A DNA stretch of 64,000 nucleotides from Chryseosolibacter histidinae (GTDB lineage: Bacteria; Bacteroidota; Bacteroidia; Cytophagales; Cyclobacteriaceae): NCBI RefSeq assembly GCF_018598225.1, contig NZ_JAHESF010000013.1:1-64000 (forward strand), given 5' to 3'. The notes below the pieces were generated by a model that ran no database searches, was not told where the DNA came from, and was given only the letters and a program-made list of their open reading frames with translations. The position numbers and the translations under genes are program-made. Positions 7,693 through 16,137 of the stretch are shown here, piece after piece. Position 1 is the first letter of the stretch. Every line of letters starts with the position of its first letter.

Positions 7693-7787
7693 ATTGGTAA
7701 GCGGTATTCGGTAACCGATAATCGGTTTTGAACACCAGTTACTGATCACTGATTACCAATTACCAATTACTGATTACTGATCACTGG
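7693..7787. repeat. Low-complexity self-complementary repeat between convergent genes
   Basis: Directly after the stop codon at 7692, the sequence consists of recurring words (GGTAAGCGG, GGTAACCGATAATCGG, then ACTGATCACTGATTACCAATT twice with variations), bounded by CCAGT at 7735 and ACTGG at 7783-7787. It is rich in TGATCA and AATT palindromes. Bases 7767-7787 are also the last six codons and stop of the convergent receiver-kinase gene, so the repeat supplies that protein's C-terminus (PVISNQ). Confidence 0.65.
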
Positions 7788-8936
7788 TAGGGAGAAGTAG
7801 AACGTAGCACCCTCACTCACTTTTCCTTCGGCCCAAACACGGCCGCCATGGCGGTTCACGATGCGCTGTACGAGCGCGAGGCCAACGCCGGTGCCTTCAA
7901 AATCTTCGGCCTTGTGCAGGCGTTGAAAGACACCGAACAGTTTGTGCACGTATTCCATGTTGAAACCACTGCCATTGTCTTTGATATAAAAGATGATCTC
8001 ATTGTCTTCCTTGTGCGAGCCGATCTCCACCACAGGTCTTTCTTTTTTTGCCGAGTATTTGATGGCGTTCGAGATCAGGTTTACCCACACCTGGTTGAGC
8101 AGTGAATAGTCGGCATAGGCGGGCATCAGCGAATTGATCTTCACCTCCGCGCTGTGCCTGGTGGAAGCGCTGATCTGCTGGAGTGTGCTCTTCACAATTT
8201 TTTCTGTATTCACTTCCGATTTCTGCAGCTCCTGTTTTCCCAGCCGGGAGAACTCGAGCAGGTCGTCGATCAGTGAATTCATGCGCACAGCATTTTGCTG
8301 GATCGTGCCGAGTACCTGCTTTGCATCCTCGTTCAGCTTATCGGCATGATCCTCTTCCAGCACCTGCGCGTATCCGAGTATCGACCTGAGGGGCGCGCGC
8401 AGATCGTGCGACACCGAGTAAGAGAACGATTCAAGCTCCTTGTTTGCGGCCTCGAGCTGCTGCAGATTCTGCTGCAGGTTGGCGTTGAGAAGTTTGATCT
8501 GCGCTTCGGCTTTTTCGAGCGAGGTATTTTTCTCGATGAGCTGTTTCTTCTGGATCTGGATCTTCAGCAGCACCGATACCTTCGCCTTGGTGAGCTCCGG
8601 GTCAAGGGGTTTAGAAAGGTAATCTACAGCACCTTCCTCGAAACCTTTCATCACCGAGCTTCGCTCCTTCTTCTCGGCCGAAGCAAAGATGATGGGAATG
8701 TCTTTGGTGCGTTTGTTCGACTGGAGGATCTGCGCCACCTCGAATCCGTCCATCTCCGGCATCTGAACATCCAGCAGGATCAGGTCTATCTCATGATCCA
8801 ACGCCAGCTTCAAACCGAGCTTGCCATCGGTAGCCTGCAAAAATGTACGTCCAGGCTTCTCCAGCAATTTTTCCAGCGCGTAGATATTCGCTTCCCGGTC
8901 ATCAATGATCAGTATCGTCACCTTTTCATGCTCCAT
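7767..8936 (-). CDS. Response regulator-histidine kinase (receiver fused N-terminally to kinase)
   Basis: The product has 389 aa and no membrane segment. The receiver domain (5-125) has acidic residues Asp-12/13, phosphoacceptor Asp-56 in LILLDVQMPEMDG and Lys-109 in LSKPLDP. A coiled-coil linker (125-168) follows, then a HisKA domain with His-177 in SVSHDLRAPLRS. The ATPase domain has N-box NLISNAIKYS, G1 KDNGSGF, an F-box and G2 GTGVGLALV. It is the third gene of an operon with CheR (9 bp upstream) and the hybrid kinase. In phosphorelays of this layout, the N-terminal receiver accepts phosphate from the upstream hybrid kinase and gates its own kinase; that role is inference. The last six residues and stop are encoded by a repeat element. 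Confidence 0.92.
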   Translation of the reverse strand: MEHEKVTILIIDDREANIYALEKLLEKPGRTFLQATDGKLGLKLALDHEIDLILLDVQMPEMDGFEVAQILQSNKRTKDIPIIFASAEKKERSSVMKGFEEGAVDYLSKPLDPELTKAKVSVLLKIQIQKKQLIEKNTSLEKAEAQIKLLNANLQQNLQQLEAANKELESFSYSVSHDLRAPLRSILGYAQVLEEDHADKLNEDAKQVLGTIQQNAVRMNSLIDDLLEFSRLGKQELQKSEVNTEKIVKSTLQQISASTRHSAEVKINSLMPAYADYSLLNQVWVNLISNAIKYSAKKERPVVEIGSHKEDNEIIFYIKDNGSGFNMEYVHKLFGVFQRLHKAEDFEGTGVGLALVQRIVNRHGGRVWAEGKVSEGATFYFSLPVISNQ

Positions 8937-8945
8937 CCGTTATGC

Positions 8946-9767
8946 TCATTTAATCTTCATGTAGATCTTTTGTATTCCGTCTATTTTTTCGAAGTGGTCT
9001 TTCCTGCCGGAGAAAAGAAGCGACTCTTTATCGCCCAGGCCCAGGAACCCGAACGTGCACAAGCTCTCGTCGAAAAGATTGATCACCTTGCTCTGAAGCT
9101 GCTGATTGAAGTACATCAATACATTTCTGCAGATGATGAACTGAAACTCATTGAATGACTGGTCTGTCACCAGGTTGTGAGGTGAAAAAACAACGTTGTT
9201 GCGAAGGGTTTTATCGAACAACGCGGCGTTGTATTTGGCGGTGTAATAGTCTGAAAAAGATCCTTTGCCACCGGCGAGCTGGTAGTTATTGGTGTATACG
9301 CGCATGTGCTCCAGGCTGTACATTCCCTCTTTCGCTGCCATCAGCGATTTCTGGTTGATGTCTGTGGCGTAAATGATGGTGCGGTCCAGCAGTCCTTCCT
9401 CTTTCAGCAATATGGCCATGGAGTAGATCTCCTGTCCTGTGGCGCATCCCGCTATCCAGAGCCTGATCACCGGGTAGGTGGCAAGACGGGCCGTCACCTT
9501 TTCACGGATCTCTTTATAAAAAGCCGGGTCTCGGAACATCTCGGTCACTGTTACCGACATCTCCTGCACGAACTCCTCGAAGATACCTTCATCGTCAAGG
9601 ATCACGGCCTGAAGCTCATCGCAGCTACCGATCCGCCTGCCATTCATGAAATGGGTGATCCTTCTTTTCACTGAAGATTCTGCATACTCCGTGAAGTCGT
9701 ACCCATACTGATGGTAGATCGAATCGAGCAGTTTCCTGTAATCGTCGTTACCGATATCGCCCTTCAT
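8946..9767 (-). CDS. cheR: CheR-type protein-glutamate methyltransferase
   Basis: The product has 273 aa. The N-terminal helical CheR domain (about 5-65) precedes the SAM-dependent methyltransferase domain. The SAM motif GCATGQEIYSMA (107-118) differs slightly from the textbook GCSTGEEPYSLA. ATDIN (about 134) and the ICRNVLMYF motif (about 212) are present. Chemotaxis CheR methylates receptor glutamates, but no methyl-accepting protein and no CheB methylesterase is in the window. The gene sits 8 bp after the hybrid kinase and 9 bp before the receiver-kinase. Its target may therefore be the CHASE3 kinase itself, as suggested for other kinase-associated CheR proteins (inference). Confidence 0.9.
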   Translation of the reverse strand: MKGDIGNDDYRKLLDSIYHQYGYDFTEYAESSVKRRITHFMNGRRIGSCDELQAVILDDEGIFEEFVQEMSVTVTEMFRDPAFYKEIREKVTARLATYPVIRLWIAGCATGQEIYSMAILLKEEGLLDRTIIYATDINQKSLMAAKEGMYSLEHMRVYTNNYQLAGGKGSFSDYYTAKYNAALFDKTLRNNVVFSPHNLVTDQSFNEFQFIICRNVLMYFNQQLQSKVINLFDESLCTFGFLGLGDKESLLFSGRKDHFEKIDGIQKIYMKIK

Positions 9768-9775
9768 CTAACTGA

Positions 9776-12700
9776 TCAACTATTATTCGAATAAAGCCAA
9801 ACACGCATCAAAGAAAGCAGCTGCGCCATGTTCACAGGTTTGGAGACGTAATCAGACATCCCCACCGACAGGCATTTTTCCTTATCGCCTTTCATCGCCT
9901 TTGCCGTGAGCGCAATGATGGGGAGCTTCCTGAACGCTTCGATCTTGCGGATCTCCACCGTTGTTTCAAATCCATCCATCACCGGCATCATGATATCCAT
10001 CAGCACCAGGTCTACCGACGGATTTTTGTTCAACATCTCGATGGCGGTCTTTCCGTTCTCCGCCGTTAGGCAACGGATGCCCTCCTCCTCCAGCGCATTG
10101 GTCAGCGAATAGATATTTCTGATGTCGTCGTCCACCAGCAAAATGGTCTTATCTTTTAAAACTTCGTCTGACCGGTGCAGCTTGCGGATAATGGTCTGCT
10201 TTTCTTTGGGCAGCTTCGACTCCACACGATGTAAGAACAGGATGGTTTCGTCCAGCAGGCGCTCATGCGAGTTCACGGTCTTCAGCACCACGGTGTCGGC
10301 CAGCTTGCCCAGTCTTGTGTTATCTTCCTTCTCCAGGTCCTTGCCTGTGTAGACGATGATAGGAATTTTGTTGAGCTTTTCGTTTGCCCTGATCTTCTCC
10401 AGCAGCTCGAAGCCCGACATATCCGGCAATCCCAGATCGACAATGATACAATCGAATGATTCCGACACCAGGATCTCCTGCGCTTCATTGCCCGAGTAAG
10501 CTGAAAAGGATTTAACGTCACCGTTGCCGATCAGCTCACGAATGGCCTTGTTCTGCTGCCTGTCATCCTCCACGATCAGCAGCTTCTTCAACTTCTTGCT
10601 CTTGAACGCTTCGATCTTGTCAAAGGCTTTCTGCAGGTCTACGGACGATACAGGTTTCTTCATGTAGTCGAATGCGCCCAGGGCCAGCGTTTCTTTTTTT
10701 CGGTCGTGAGCCGAGATGATCTGCACGGGAATATGGCGCAACTCAGGGTCGTTCTTTATTTGACTCAGCACCTGCGATCCATCCATCACGGGAAGCTTCA
10801 TGTCCAGCAGGATGGCATCGGGTTTATAGTGGCGGGCAAAGCTGATGCCGGTATTGCCTTGTGACGCGATCACGCCTTTATATCTCCGCTCTCTCACCAG
10901 GCTGAGCAGCACCTTGGCAAAGGTCTCGTCGTCTTCGATGATCAGGATCACCCTGTCGTTCTCCTGGATATTGCTGCGGTCATCGATCACGTTGACGTCA
11001 TACGATTTCACATGGGCCCTGGGCGGCTCGGCATGGACTTCTTTTTTCTTCACTTCCACCTGCTTCTCGGACAGGCTTACCGTGCCCGGGTCAAATTTCA
11101 CCGGAAGGTACAGCGTGAAGGTGCTGCCTTTTCCTTCTTCGCTTGACAGGTGGATCTCGCCGCCCAGCGCATAGGCCAGCTCACGGCTGATGGACAACCC
11201 GAGTCCTGTGCCGCCATATTGTCTTTTGGTAGAGCCGTCGGCCTGCTGAAACGCCTCGAAGATGATCTCCCTTTTGTCTTTCGGGATGCCGATGCCCGTA
11301 TCGGATACTGAAAAAGAGATCACACTTGCGGCCGTATTGAGGCTCTTGTTCCTGAAAACCACATCTGACAACGGCCTGTCCACACGTACGGTAATGGCGC
11401 CGCCTTTCGGTGTGAACTTGAAAGCGTTCGACAGCAGGTTCCGGAGGATCTGGTCAACCCGCTGCCGGTCTGTGGCCATCACAGCAGGAACATCACTGGA
11501 ATTGAATTGGATGTTGAAGCCGATGGATTTGTTCCTGGCCACTTCAGTGAACATGGACGCGAGCCCTTCGGCGATCTGCGCGGTCTCCACTTCTTCGATC
11601 TCCAGCTGCATTTTTCCGGATTCAACCTTGGAGAGGTCGAGGATCTCGTTGATCAGGTTCAGCAGGTCATTACCGGAGTTATGGATGTTACGCGCATATT
11701 CGATCTCCTTCTCACCCAGTGTATCGTTTTTGTTTTCGGAAAGCAATTGCGCCAGAATGAGGATGCTGTTGAGGGGCGTACGAAGCTCGTGCGACATATT
11801 GGCGAGGAACTCCGATTTGTATTTGCTGGTGATCTCGATCTCCCTGGCCTTTAGCTCGATCTCGTTTTTCGCGCTTTCGAGCTTCTCTTTCTGCTCCTCC
11901 AGCAGGTTGGCCTTTTCCTCGAGCTCGATGTTTTGCTGCTGAAGCTCTTCCTGCTGCACAATGAGCTCGGCTTCCGATTTTTCGAGCAGCTCGGTCTTGC
12001 CATGCAGCTCTTCGTTCACCTGCCGAAGCTCATATTGTTGTGCTTCCATCTCTTCGGCCTGGCGTTGTGTTTCTTCCAGCAGCGCTTTGGCCTCTTCACG
12101 TACCTGCGACGATACGATGGCTATCGCGATGCTGTCGGATACAAGGTTCACATATTCTTTATCACGCGCTGAAAAATCGCCCAGGCTGCCCAGCTCTGCC
12201 ACACCCACCACCCTGTCTTCGAAGATGAACGGCACCGTTAAGATCTGCCGTGGCCGCACCTGGCCGAACGTTGTGCTCACATTAAAATAATGTGGCTTGA
12301 TATCATGCAGCAGGATCACCTGTCTTTCCGCTGCCGCCTGGCCCACGGTTCCTTCACCGAACTGGACCGTTGTAAGTTCTTTTTTGCCCATGGCGTGCGA
12401 GCCGATGAGCTTCAGGCTCATGCCGTTTTTCTCTGCGCTGTAAACAGCGCCGATCGGGATATCGAGGTGTGTAACGAGGTGGTTGATGATGGCCCTGCCC
12501 AGCTCGGGAAGCTCCTTGTTTCCCTGCATGCTTTTCACCAGGTCACTGCTGGCCGCCAGGCTCTGGTTCCTGGCAAGGGCTTCCGATTCAGCCCTGCGCA
12601 GTGCCCGGAGGTTGGTGCGGATGATGGCGTAAACGATCACCAGCACACCCACAATGATCAGCAGCAGCACAACGAAGAGTAGTGTAAAACGCCTGGCGTC

Positions 12701-13228
12701 TTCATCGGCCACTTGTTTTCGCGTAAGCAGCAGACCTTGCTCGATCTGCTTTGAGTTGCCAATGGTTGCTCTGATGTCGTTCAGCATCCTTCGGCTCTCT
12801 CCTGTTGCGATCAGCGCGACGGCCTTGGCAAGATCCTGTCTTCTGTAAGCAATACAAAGGTTCAGGTGCTCAACATGGTTTTTGATCAGGTCTTCAAGCG
12901 CATGCAGGATCTTTTGCTGGGCTGCATTGTCGCTCGTCAGTCTTTTTGCTTTATCGAGATGATCGGTGAGATTCAAACGCGAATTGCTGTACGGCGCCAG
13001 GTAGTCTTCCTGGCCGGTGATCACGAAGCCCCTCGCTCCTGTTTCCGCCTCCACCGCATACACCATGATCTGCTCCAGCTCATACAACACTTCCTGTGTA
13101 TGATTCACCATGTTGTTGTTATTCAGGAACCGCTCGCTGTTCTGGAATGAAATGATGGCCACAAACAACAGCACGAAAGAACAGAGGATAAAACCTGATA
13201 ATATTTTTTTATCAAGCGTAAACTTCAT
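9776..13228 (-). CDS. Hybrid sensor histidine kinase: CHASE3-GAF-HisKA-ATPase-three receivers
   Basis: The product has 1150 aa. A membrane segment (9-28), an extracytoplasmic CHASE3 domain (about 30-175, with the signature ETGARGFVITG and YLAPY) and a second membrane segment (181-203) form the sensor. A cytoplasmic GAF domain (about 240-375), a long coiled coil (375-465) and HisKA with His-480 (NMSHELRTPLNS) follow. The ATPase domain has RNLLSNAFKFT, DTGIGIP and GGTGLGLSI. Three receivers come next, with phosphoacceptor motifs LLDMKLPVMDG, IVDLGLPDMSG and LMDIMMPVMDG. It is the first gene of a three-gene operon with CheR and a receiver-kinase. The ligand of CHASE3 is unknown. The size and the three receivers imply a multi-step phosphorelay with integration of several inputs. 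Confidence 0.94.
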   Translation of the reverse strand: MKFTLDKKILSGFILCSFVLLFVAIISFQNSERFLNNNNMVNHTQEVLYELEQIMVYAVEAETGARGFVITGQEDYLAPYSNSRLNLTDHLDKAKRLTSDNAAQQKILHALEDLIKNHVEHLNLCIAYRRQDLAKAVALIATGESRRMLNDIRATIGNSKQIEQGLLLTRKQVADEDARRFTLLFVVLLLIIVGVLVIVYAIIRTNLRALRRAESEALARNQSLAASSDLVKSMQGNKELPELGRAIINHLVTHLDIPIGAVYSAEKNGMSLKLIGSHAMGKKELTTVQFGEGTVGQAAAERQVILLHDIKPHYFNVSTTFGQVRPRQILTVPFIFEDRVVGVAELGSLGDFSARDKEYVNLVSDSIAIAIVSSQVREEAKALLEETQRQAEEMEAQQYELRQVNEELHGKTELLEKSEAELIVQQEELQQQNIELEEKANLLEEQKEKLESAKNEIELKAREIEITSKYKSEFLANMSHELRTPLNSILILAQLLSENKNDTLGEKEIEYARNIHNSGNDLLNLINEILDLSKVESGKMQLEIEEVETAQIAEGLASMFTEVARNKSIGFNIQFNSSDVPAVMATDRQRVDQILRNLLSNAFKFTPKGGAITVRVDRPLSDVVFRNKSLNTAASVISFSVSDTGIGIPKDKREIIFEAFQQADGSTKRQYGGTGLGLSISRELAYALGGEIHLSSEEGKGSTFTLYLPVKFDPGTVSLSEKQVEVKKKEVHAEPPRAHVKSYDVNVIDDRSNIQENDRVILIIEDDETFAKVLLSLVRERRYKGVIASQGNTGISFARHYKPDAILLDMKLPVMDGSQVLSQIKNDPELRHIPVQIISAHDRKKETLALGAFDYMKKPVSSVDLQKAFDKIEAFKSKKLKKLLIVEDDRQQNKAIRELIGNGDVKSFSAYSGNEAQEILVSESFDCIIVDLGLPDMSGFELLEKIRANEKLNKIPIIVYTGKDLEKEDNTRLGKLADTVVLKTVNSHERLLDETILFLHRVESKLPKEKQTIIRKLHRSDEVLKDKTILLVDDDIRNIYSLTNALEEEGIRCLTAENGKTAIEMLNKNPSVDLVLMDIMMPVMDGFETTVEIRKIEAFRKLPIIALTAKAMKGDKEKCLSVGMSDYVSKPVNMAQLLSLMRVWLYSNNS

Positions 13229-13390
13229 AAGGTTTTTATTTATGCGCTGCAGCGTTAACGTTATGGCTACATCTGAATTGCTGATGAATATATCATCAAA
13301 TTCAATACTTTACAACCCTGCGAAACCGGGGCGCGACTTTGAATAGGCTTTTTTTAAAGTTAACCAAAGGCGGCTTATTCTCCAATTATA

Positions 13391-13518
13391 AAGATATGAG
13401 ATTTGAGATGTGAGACGTGAGATTTGAGACCCGGTAGCCATGGGGATGACACTTGAGACTGGGCCGGTATAATCTCAAATCTCATCCCGATAGCTATCGG
13501 AACTAATATCTCATATCT
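13391..13518. repeat. GAGATTTGAGATGTGAGA-word inverted repeat
   Basis: The left arm 13391-13429 repeats TATGAGATTTGAGATGTGAGA-like words. The right arm 13471-13518 carries the complements (AATCTCAAATCTCAT, ATATCTCATATCT). The middle contains the perfect palindrome CCGATAGCTATCGG at 13487-13500. The element stops 3 bp before the stop codon of the SMR gene at 13522 and fills the 293-bp spacer to the kinase promoter region. A short relative (GATGTGAGACGTGAGTCCCG) lies at 18835-18854, 4 bp from the esterase stop codon. Confidence 0.65.
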
Positions 13519-13521
13519 AAT

Positions 13522-13848
13522 TTAGTGTGAGACAGCTTTGAGGCCGATCACCGAGCTGATCAGGGTCACCAGGAAAAGCACCCTTAAAAAAGAGACGGGT
13601 TCTTTAAAGAAAAAAACCCCTACCAGTACGGTGCCCGCCGCGCCGATGCCCGTCCACACCGCATAGGCTGTTCCGATGGGCAGTGTTTGTGTGGCCTTAT
13701 ATAGCAGGTACATGCTCGCCACGAGGCATAAGAAAAATCCAGTAAACCACAGCGTGGCCGTTGTGCCCGCTGTTTCTCTCGCCTTACCCAGGCAGGTGGC
13801 AAAACCTACTTCAAAAAGTCCTGCAATGATGAGCATGATCCAGTCCAT
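13522..13848 (-). CDS. Small multidrug resistance family exporter, SugE/Gdx-like
   Basis: The product has 108 aa and four membrane helices. Glu-13 in IIAGLFEVGFA is the essential coupling residue of the SMR family. The segment LPIGTAYAVWTGIGAAGTVLVG (about residues 61-82) is the SMR signature. A helix-1 pattern FEVGFATCLGKA and an end in IGLKAVSH fit the guanidinium/SugE subtype better than the EmrE drug subtype. It functions as a dimer in the inner membrane. I found no guanidine riboswitch motif in the 218-bp upstream spacer. The spacer contains a terminator for the upstream regulator gene. Confidence 0.9.
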   Translation of the reverse strand: MDWIMLIIAGLFEVGFATCLGKARETAGTTATLWFTGFFLCLVASMYLLYKATQTLPIGTAYAVWTGIGAAGTVLVGVFFFKEPVSFLRVLFLVTLISSVIGLKAVSH

Positions 13849-14012
13849 GTCGTGTTGTGTTTTCTAAGTTGATGTTCCTGCAGATCACGCTGCTGTACGC
13901 AGATAAGGCATAATTGAGTCTTTGTTTACCTGCGATCCCGATAACTTCCGGAGCTGCGGAATCTGCAACTGCAAGTTTCGCAATAAACGGAAGCAAACCT
14001 TTAACATATGTT

Positions 14013-14041
14013 AAAAAAACTCAGGGGTTCTCTGACCTGAG
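14013..14041 (-). terminator. Rho-independent terminator after the Crp-like gene
   Basis: On the minus strand the stem is CTCAGG ... CCTGAG (14036-14041 with 14020-14025), and a run of seven T follows (plus-strand A-run 14013-14019). A second stem, CTGAGCCC/GGGCTCAG (14037-14044 with 14063-14070), overlaps the stop codon just upstream. The position 25-55 bp after the stop codon fits transcript termination. Confidence 0.65.
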
Positions 14042-14066
14042 CCCCAGCTATTGCCGGATCCCGGGC

Positions 14067-14633
14067 TCAGTTATTCTCTGATCTGATCCTGCTTAACGTG
14101 ACTTGCGTGATGCCCAGGTAGGAAGCAATGTGCCCCAGCTGAACACGTTGAACCAGCTGCGGATGCGCTTTGAGCAGCTCGTGGTACCGCTCGGACGCCG
14201 TTCTGAACTGCCTGGAGATGAAGAGTTTTTCGGTGCGGATCAGCTCGCGTTCGGCAAGCTTTCTCCCCCAGTTGGCGATCTCGAGGTCTGAGCGAAACAA
14301 GGCCTGCAATACTGTATTATCGATGCTATACAACACCGCATCTTCGAGCAGCGCTACATTCTCATACCCGGGTTCGTTGTTAACGTAGCTGTTATACGAG
14401 AAGATCACATCGCCTTCGAAGCCGAACCAGAATGTGATCTCTTTTTCGGCATCGTAACAGTAAGCCCGCGCAATGCCTTTCTCCAAAAAATAAATGCTGG
14501 TCTCGATCCTGTTAGCCTGAAAAAGCACGTGGCCCCGGGGCAGCTCCACCTTGGTTAACCGGCCGGCAATTTTATTGAATGAAGCCTCCGAAAGCGGGTA
14601 AAGGTCTCTTATTCTCTTTTGTATGTTCTCCAT
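14067..14633 (-). CDS. Crp/Fnr-family transcription regulator
   Basis: The product has 188 aa. A cyclic-nucleotide-binding-like beta roll (about 15-115) contains ELPRGHVLFQANRIETSIYFLEKGIARAYCYD-type sequence (residues 31-62). It is followed by the dimerisation helix and a C-terminal helix-turn-helix (about 163-183, LGHIASYLGITQVTLSRI). This is the common short Bacteroidota form, in which the arginine and glutamate that bind cAMP are not clearly conserved, so the effector is unknown. It is transcribed alone and ended by its own terminator. A link with the downstream SMR exporter is possible by position only. Confidence 0.88.
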   Translation of the reverse strand: MENIQKRIRDLYPLSEASFNKIAGRLTKVELPRGHVLFQANRIETSIYFLEKGIARAYCYDAEKEITFWFGFEGDVIFSYNSYVNNEPGYENVALLEDAVLYSIDNTVLQALFRSDLEIANWGRKLAERELIRTEKLFISRQFRTASERYHELLKAHPQLVQRVQLGHIASYLGITQVTLSRIRSENN

Positions 14634-14797
14634 CGTATCGGACAGTTACAACAGGCAGCTCCGCGGTGCTCTAAAGGATAAAAATTGCCAGCAATGCCCA
14701 ATTTGGTAAAAAGGCGGGGTTGCGGCAACAACGCTATTCCGTGCGCGCAACCGGAAGGGTATTGGAGCTTTGTTCGGAGCCATGAGAAAGACCGGAA

Positions 14798-14836
14798 ATA
14801 AAAAAAGCAACTGTGTCCGTCTAACACAATTGCTTT
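14798..14836 (-). terminator. Rho-independent terminator, minus strand
   Basis: AAAGCAACTGTG (14804-14815) pairs with CACAATTGCTTT (14825-14836) with one mismatch. On the minus strand the hairpin is followed by a T-run (plus A-run 14800-14806). It probably ends the transcript of the two tiny minus-strand genes at 14998-15356. The 364-bp stretch 14634-14997 is otherwise AT-rich, with no credible gene. Confidence 0.65.
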
Positions 14837-14976
14837 GGCTATTGTTGAACTTACCCATTTTTGAAAACAGGAAAGATCTCTACAAAAATAAGCATGTTTT
14901 GTCGCTCTTGCTTAGTAAATTTTTACCATTTTTTTATAGTATATAAGTACTATCGATTATAGTAAAAAACTACTAT

Positions 14977-14998
14977 AACCTTTTTCAATAAAAAGGTT
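14977..14998 (-). terminator. Hairpin immediately after the 46-aa gene
   Basis: AACCTTTTT (14977-14985), loop CAAT and AAAAAGGTT (14990-14998) form a perfect 9-bp stem touching the stop codon. On the minus strand it is followed by TAGTAGTTTTTTACTA, so it may be a terminator or a 3'-stabilising hairpin. Confidence 0.5.
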
Positions 14999-15138
14999 CA
15001 AAGAACAATTATTACCGTAAGGGAAACGAGGATACCAAAGACCACAACGATCGAGACTACTGTCCATACAACGCCCCGCATTTCCTCATGCGTTGCCTCC
15101 TCCTCATCGTCATACACTTCATTCTCTACTTTGTTCAT
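14998..15138 (-). CDS. 46-aa single-span membrane protein
   Basis: The frame opens at ATG 15138 and ends at TGA 14998-15000. The N-terminal half is strongly acidic (YDDEEEATHEEM). The C-terminal half is one hydrophobic helix from about residue 22 to 46 (VVWTVVSIVVVFGILVSL...). The acidic-then-hydrophobic layout and the hairpin after the stop support a real gene. It is the second gene of a pair, 38 bp after the 59-aa frame. No family is recognised. Confidence 0.5.
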   Translation of the reverse strand: MNKVENEVYDDEEEATHEEMRGVVWTVVSIVVVFGILVSLTVIIVL

Positions 15139-15176
15139 AGGGGTCTACCAATTATAGCTTGAACTTCAGTGATTCC

Positions 15177-15356
15177 TTAACGCATTCTCTTTCCTGTTAT
15201 TATAATTTTAATAACGCCTAAAACTCCTCCCAGGATTATCAGAAATACAACTCCTTCCAGTGTCGCTTCACTTACCACTAAGGGTTTACCGGCCCGGGGA
15301 GCGCCTGTCGCAAGCGCAATAACAAATAACGTCAGTAAGGCGGTGAGGGTTCTCAT
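15177..15356 (-). CDS. 59-aa exported or membrane small protein
   Basis: The frame opens at ATG 15356 and ends at TAA 15177-15179. An N-terminal signal-like hydrophobic run (MRTLTALLTLFVIALATGAP) is followed by a short polar loop. A second hydrophobic helix (about 34-53, GVVFLIILGGVLGVIKIII) and a basic tail (TGKRMR) complete it. It could be a cleaved single-span protein or a two-span hairpin. It is upstream of, and probably co-transcribed with, the 46-aa gene. No family is recognised. Confidence 0.5.
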   Translation of the reverse strand: MRTLTALLTLFVIALATGAPRAGKPLVVSEATLEGVVFLIILGGVLGVIKIIITGKRMR

Positions 15357-15549
15357 TTGTTGCGTGAATAAACCGACGGGCCAGCTAAGATATAAAAAAG
15401 ATCACACTGCACGGCCAATAGTGTATAAGTGGGGAGCATGGTTTAATAACTGGTATGGCCGCTACCACCTTGTCGCTACTCCTTTTTTGCGATGCCGGGG
15501 GATATACGCACAAATTCAGGACGTGAAATGGGGGAACTGATTCCGGTGA

Positions 15550-15906
15550 TCAGAGACCGGTTTTCAGGGAGCTTGCTTGTTGCGGGATGAGCACGTGCAC
15601 CATGATCTCTCCTTTGCTGAGCACGGAGAAATGCAGTTTTCCCTTCAGCTTCGATACAGTTTCCTTCACTTTTTGCAGCATCACAAATTCACCCATGCGC
15701 GCAGGCCCGGGGTCGTTGTAATTGATAGCATCAATCGTTTCTTTTTGCTCGTCACTGATCGCCAGGCCGCTGATCCTGATCTCGAATTCAACAAATTCGT
15801 CATCAGACAGGCCTCTGAAGCCTGTTTCGAACTGCACAGTTCCTGGAAAATGCTCGTAAAAGAAAGACTTGATGTCGAGCAGCAAAGTCAGGATCAGTTT
15901 CTCCAT
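15550..15906 (-). CDS. Uncharacterised 118-aa protein
   Basis: This soluble, mixed alpha/beta protein has no signal peptide. The layout (an N-terminal helix, EFEIRISGLAISDEQKETIDAI and a C-terminal beta hairpin ending in VHVLIPQQ) is vaguely like the edge of a GHKL ATPase domain. The N, G1 and G2 boxes are absent, so it would not bind ATP as a kinase does. No confident family is assigned. It is a single gene, with about 230 bp of apparently empty sequence on the other side, up to the LytTR gene's stop codon. Confidence 0.6.
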   Translation of the reverse strand: MEKLILTLLLDIKSFFYEHFPGTVQFETGFRGLSDDEFVEFEIRISGLAISDEQKETIDAINYNDPGPARMGEFVMLQKVKETVSKLKGKLHFSVLSKGEIMVHVLIPQQASSLKTGL

Positions 15907-16137
15907 TATCTAATCGCTATGATATATAGAATAAATAGAATAGCCGTTGTCGATAAGGTCCCCCGAAGGGAAAAGAATACTTGCATTGTCCTGTAGTACT
16001 AAAACGATCCGTGATTTGTTAAGTTTAGCGTTCTCATCGGTCAGTTGCTACTGCAAGTTCGCCAGAAGAAAAATTCGTCATGTAAGAGGAGGTCATTGCT
16101 GTATAACCGGGCCATGAAGGTATGTACGCGATGTCTT

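Noticed and set aside
6796-7749. 317-codon minus-strand frame opposite the SMP-30-like gene
   Set aside because: It is longer than the real gene but has no domain, while the plus strand has a signal peptide and all SMP-30 motifs; the overlap comes from codon bias.
13849-14012. Guanidine riboswitch upstream of the SMR gene
   Set aside because: I looked for the guanidine-I, -II and -III consensus cores in this spacer and saw none.
14646-14858. 70-codon frame on the minus strand near the Crp-like gene
   Set aside because: It reads through the terminator hairpin and has no recognisable sequence features.
15343-15540. 65-codon plus-strand frame beside the tiny-protein pair
   Set aside because: No start context, domain or neighbours support it, and it overlaps the start of the 59-aa gene in antisense.
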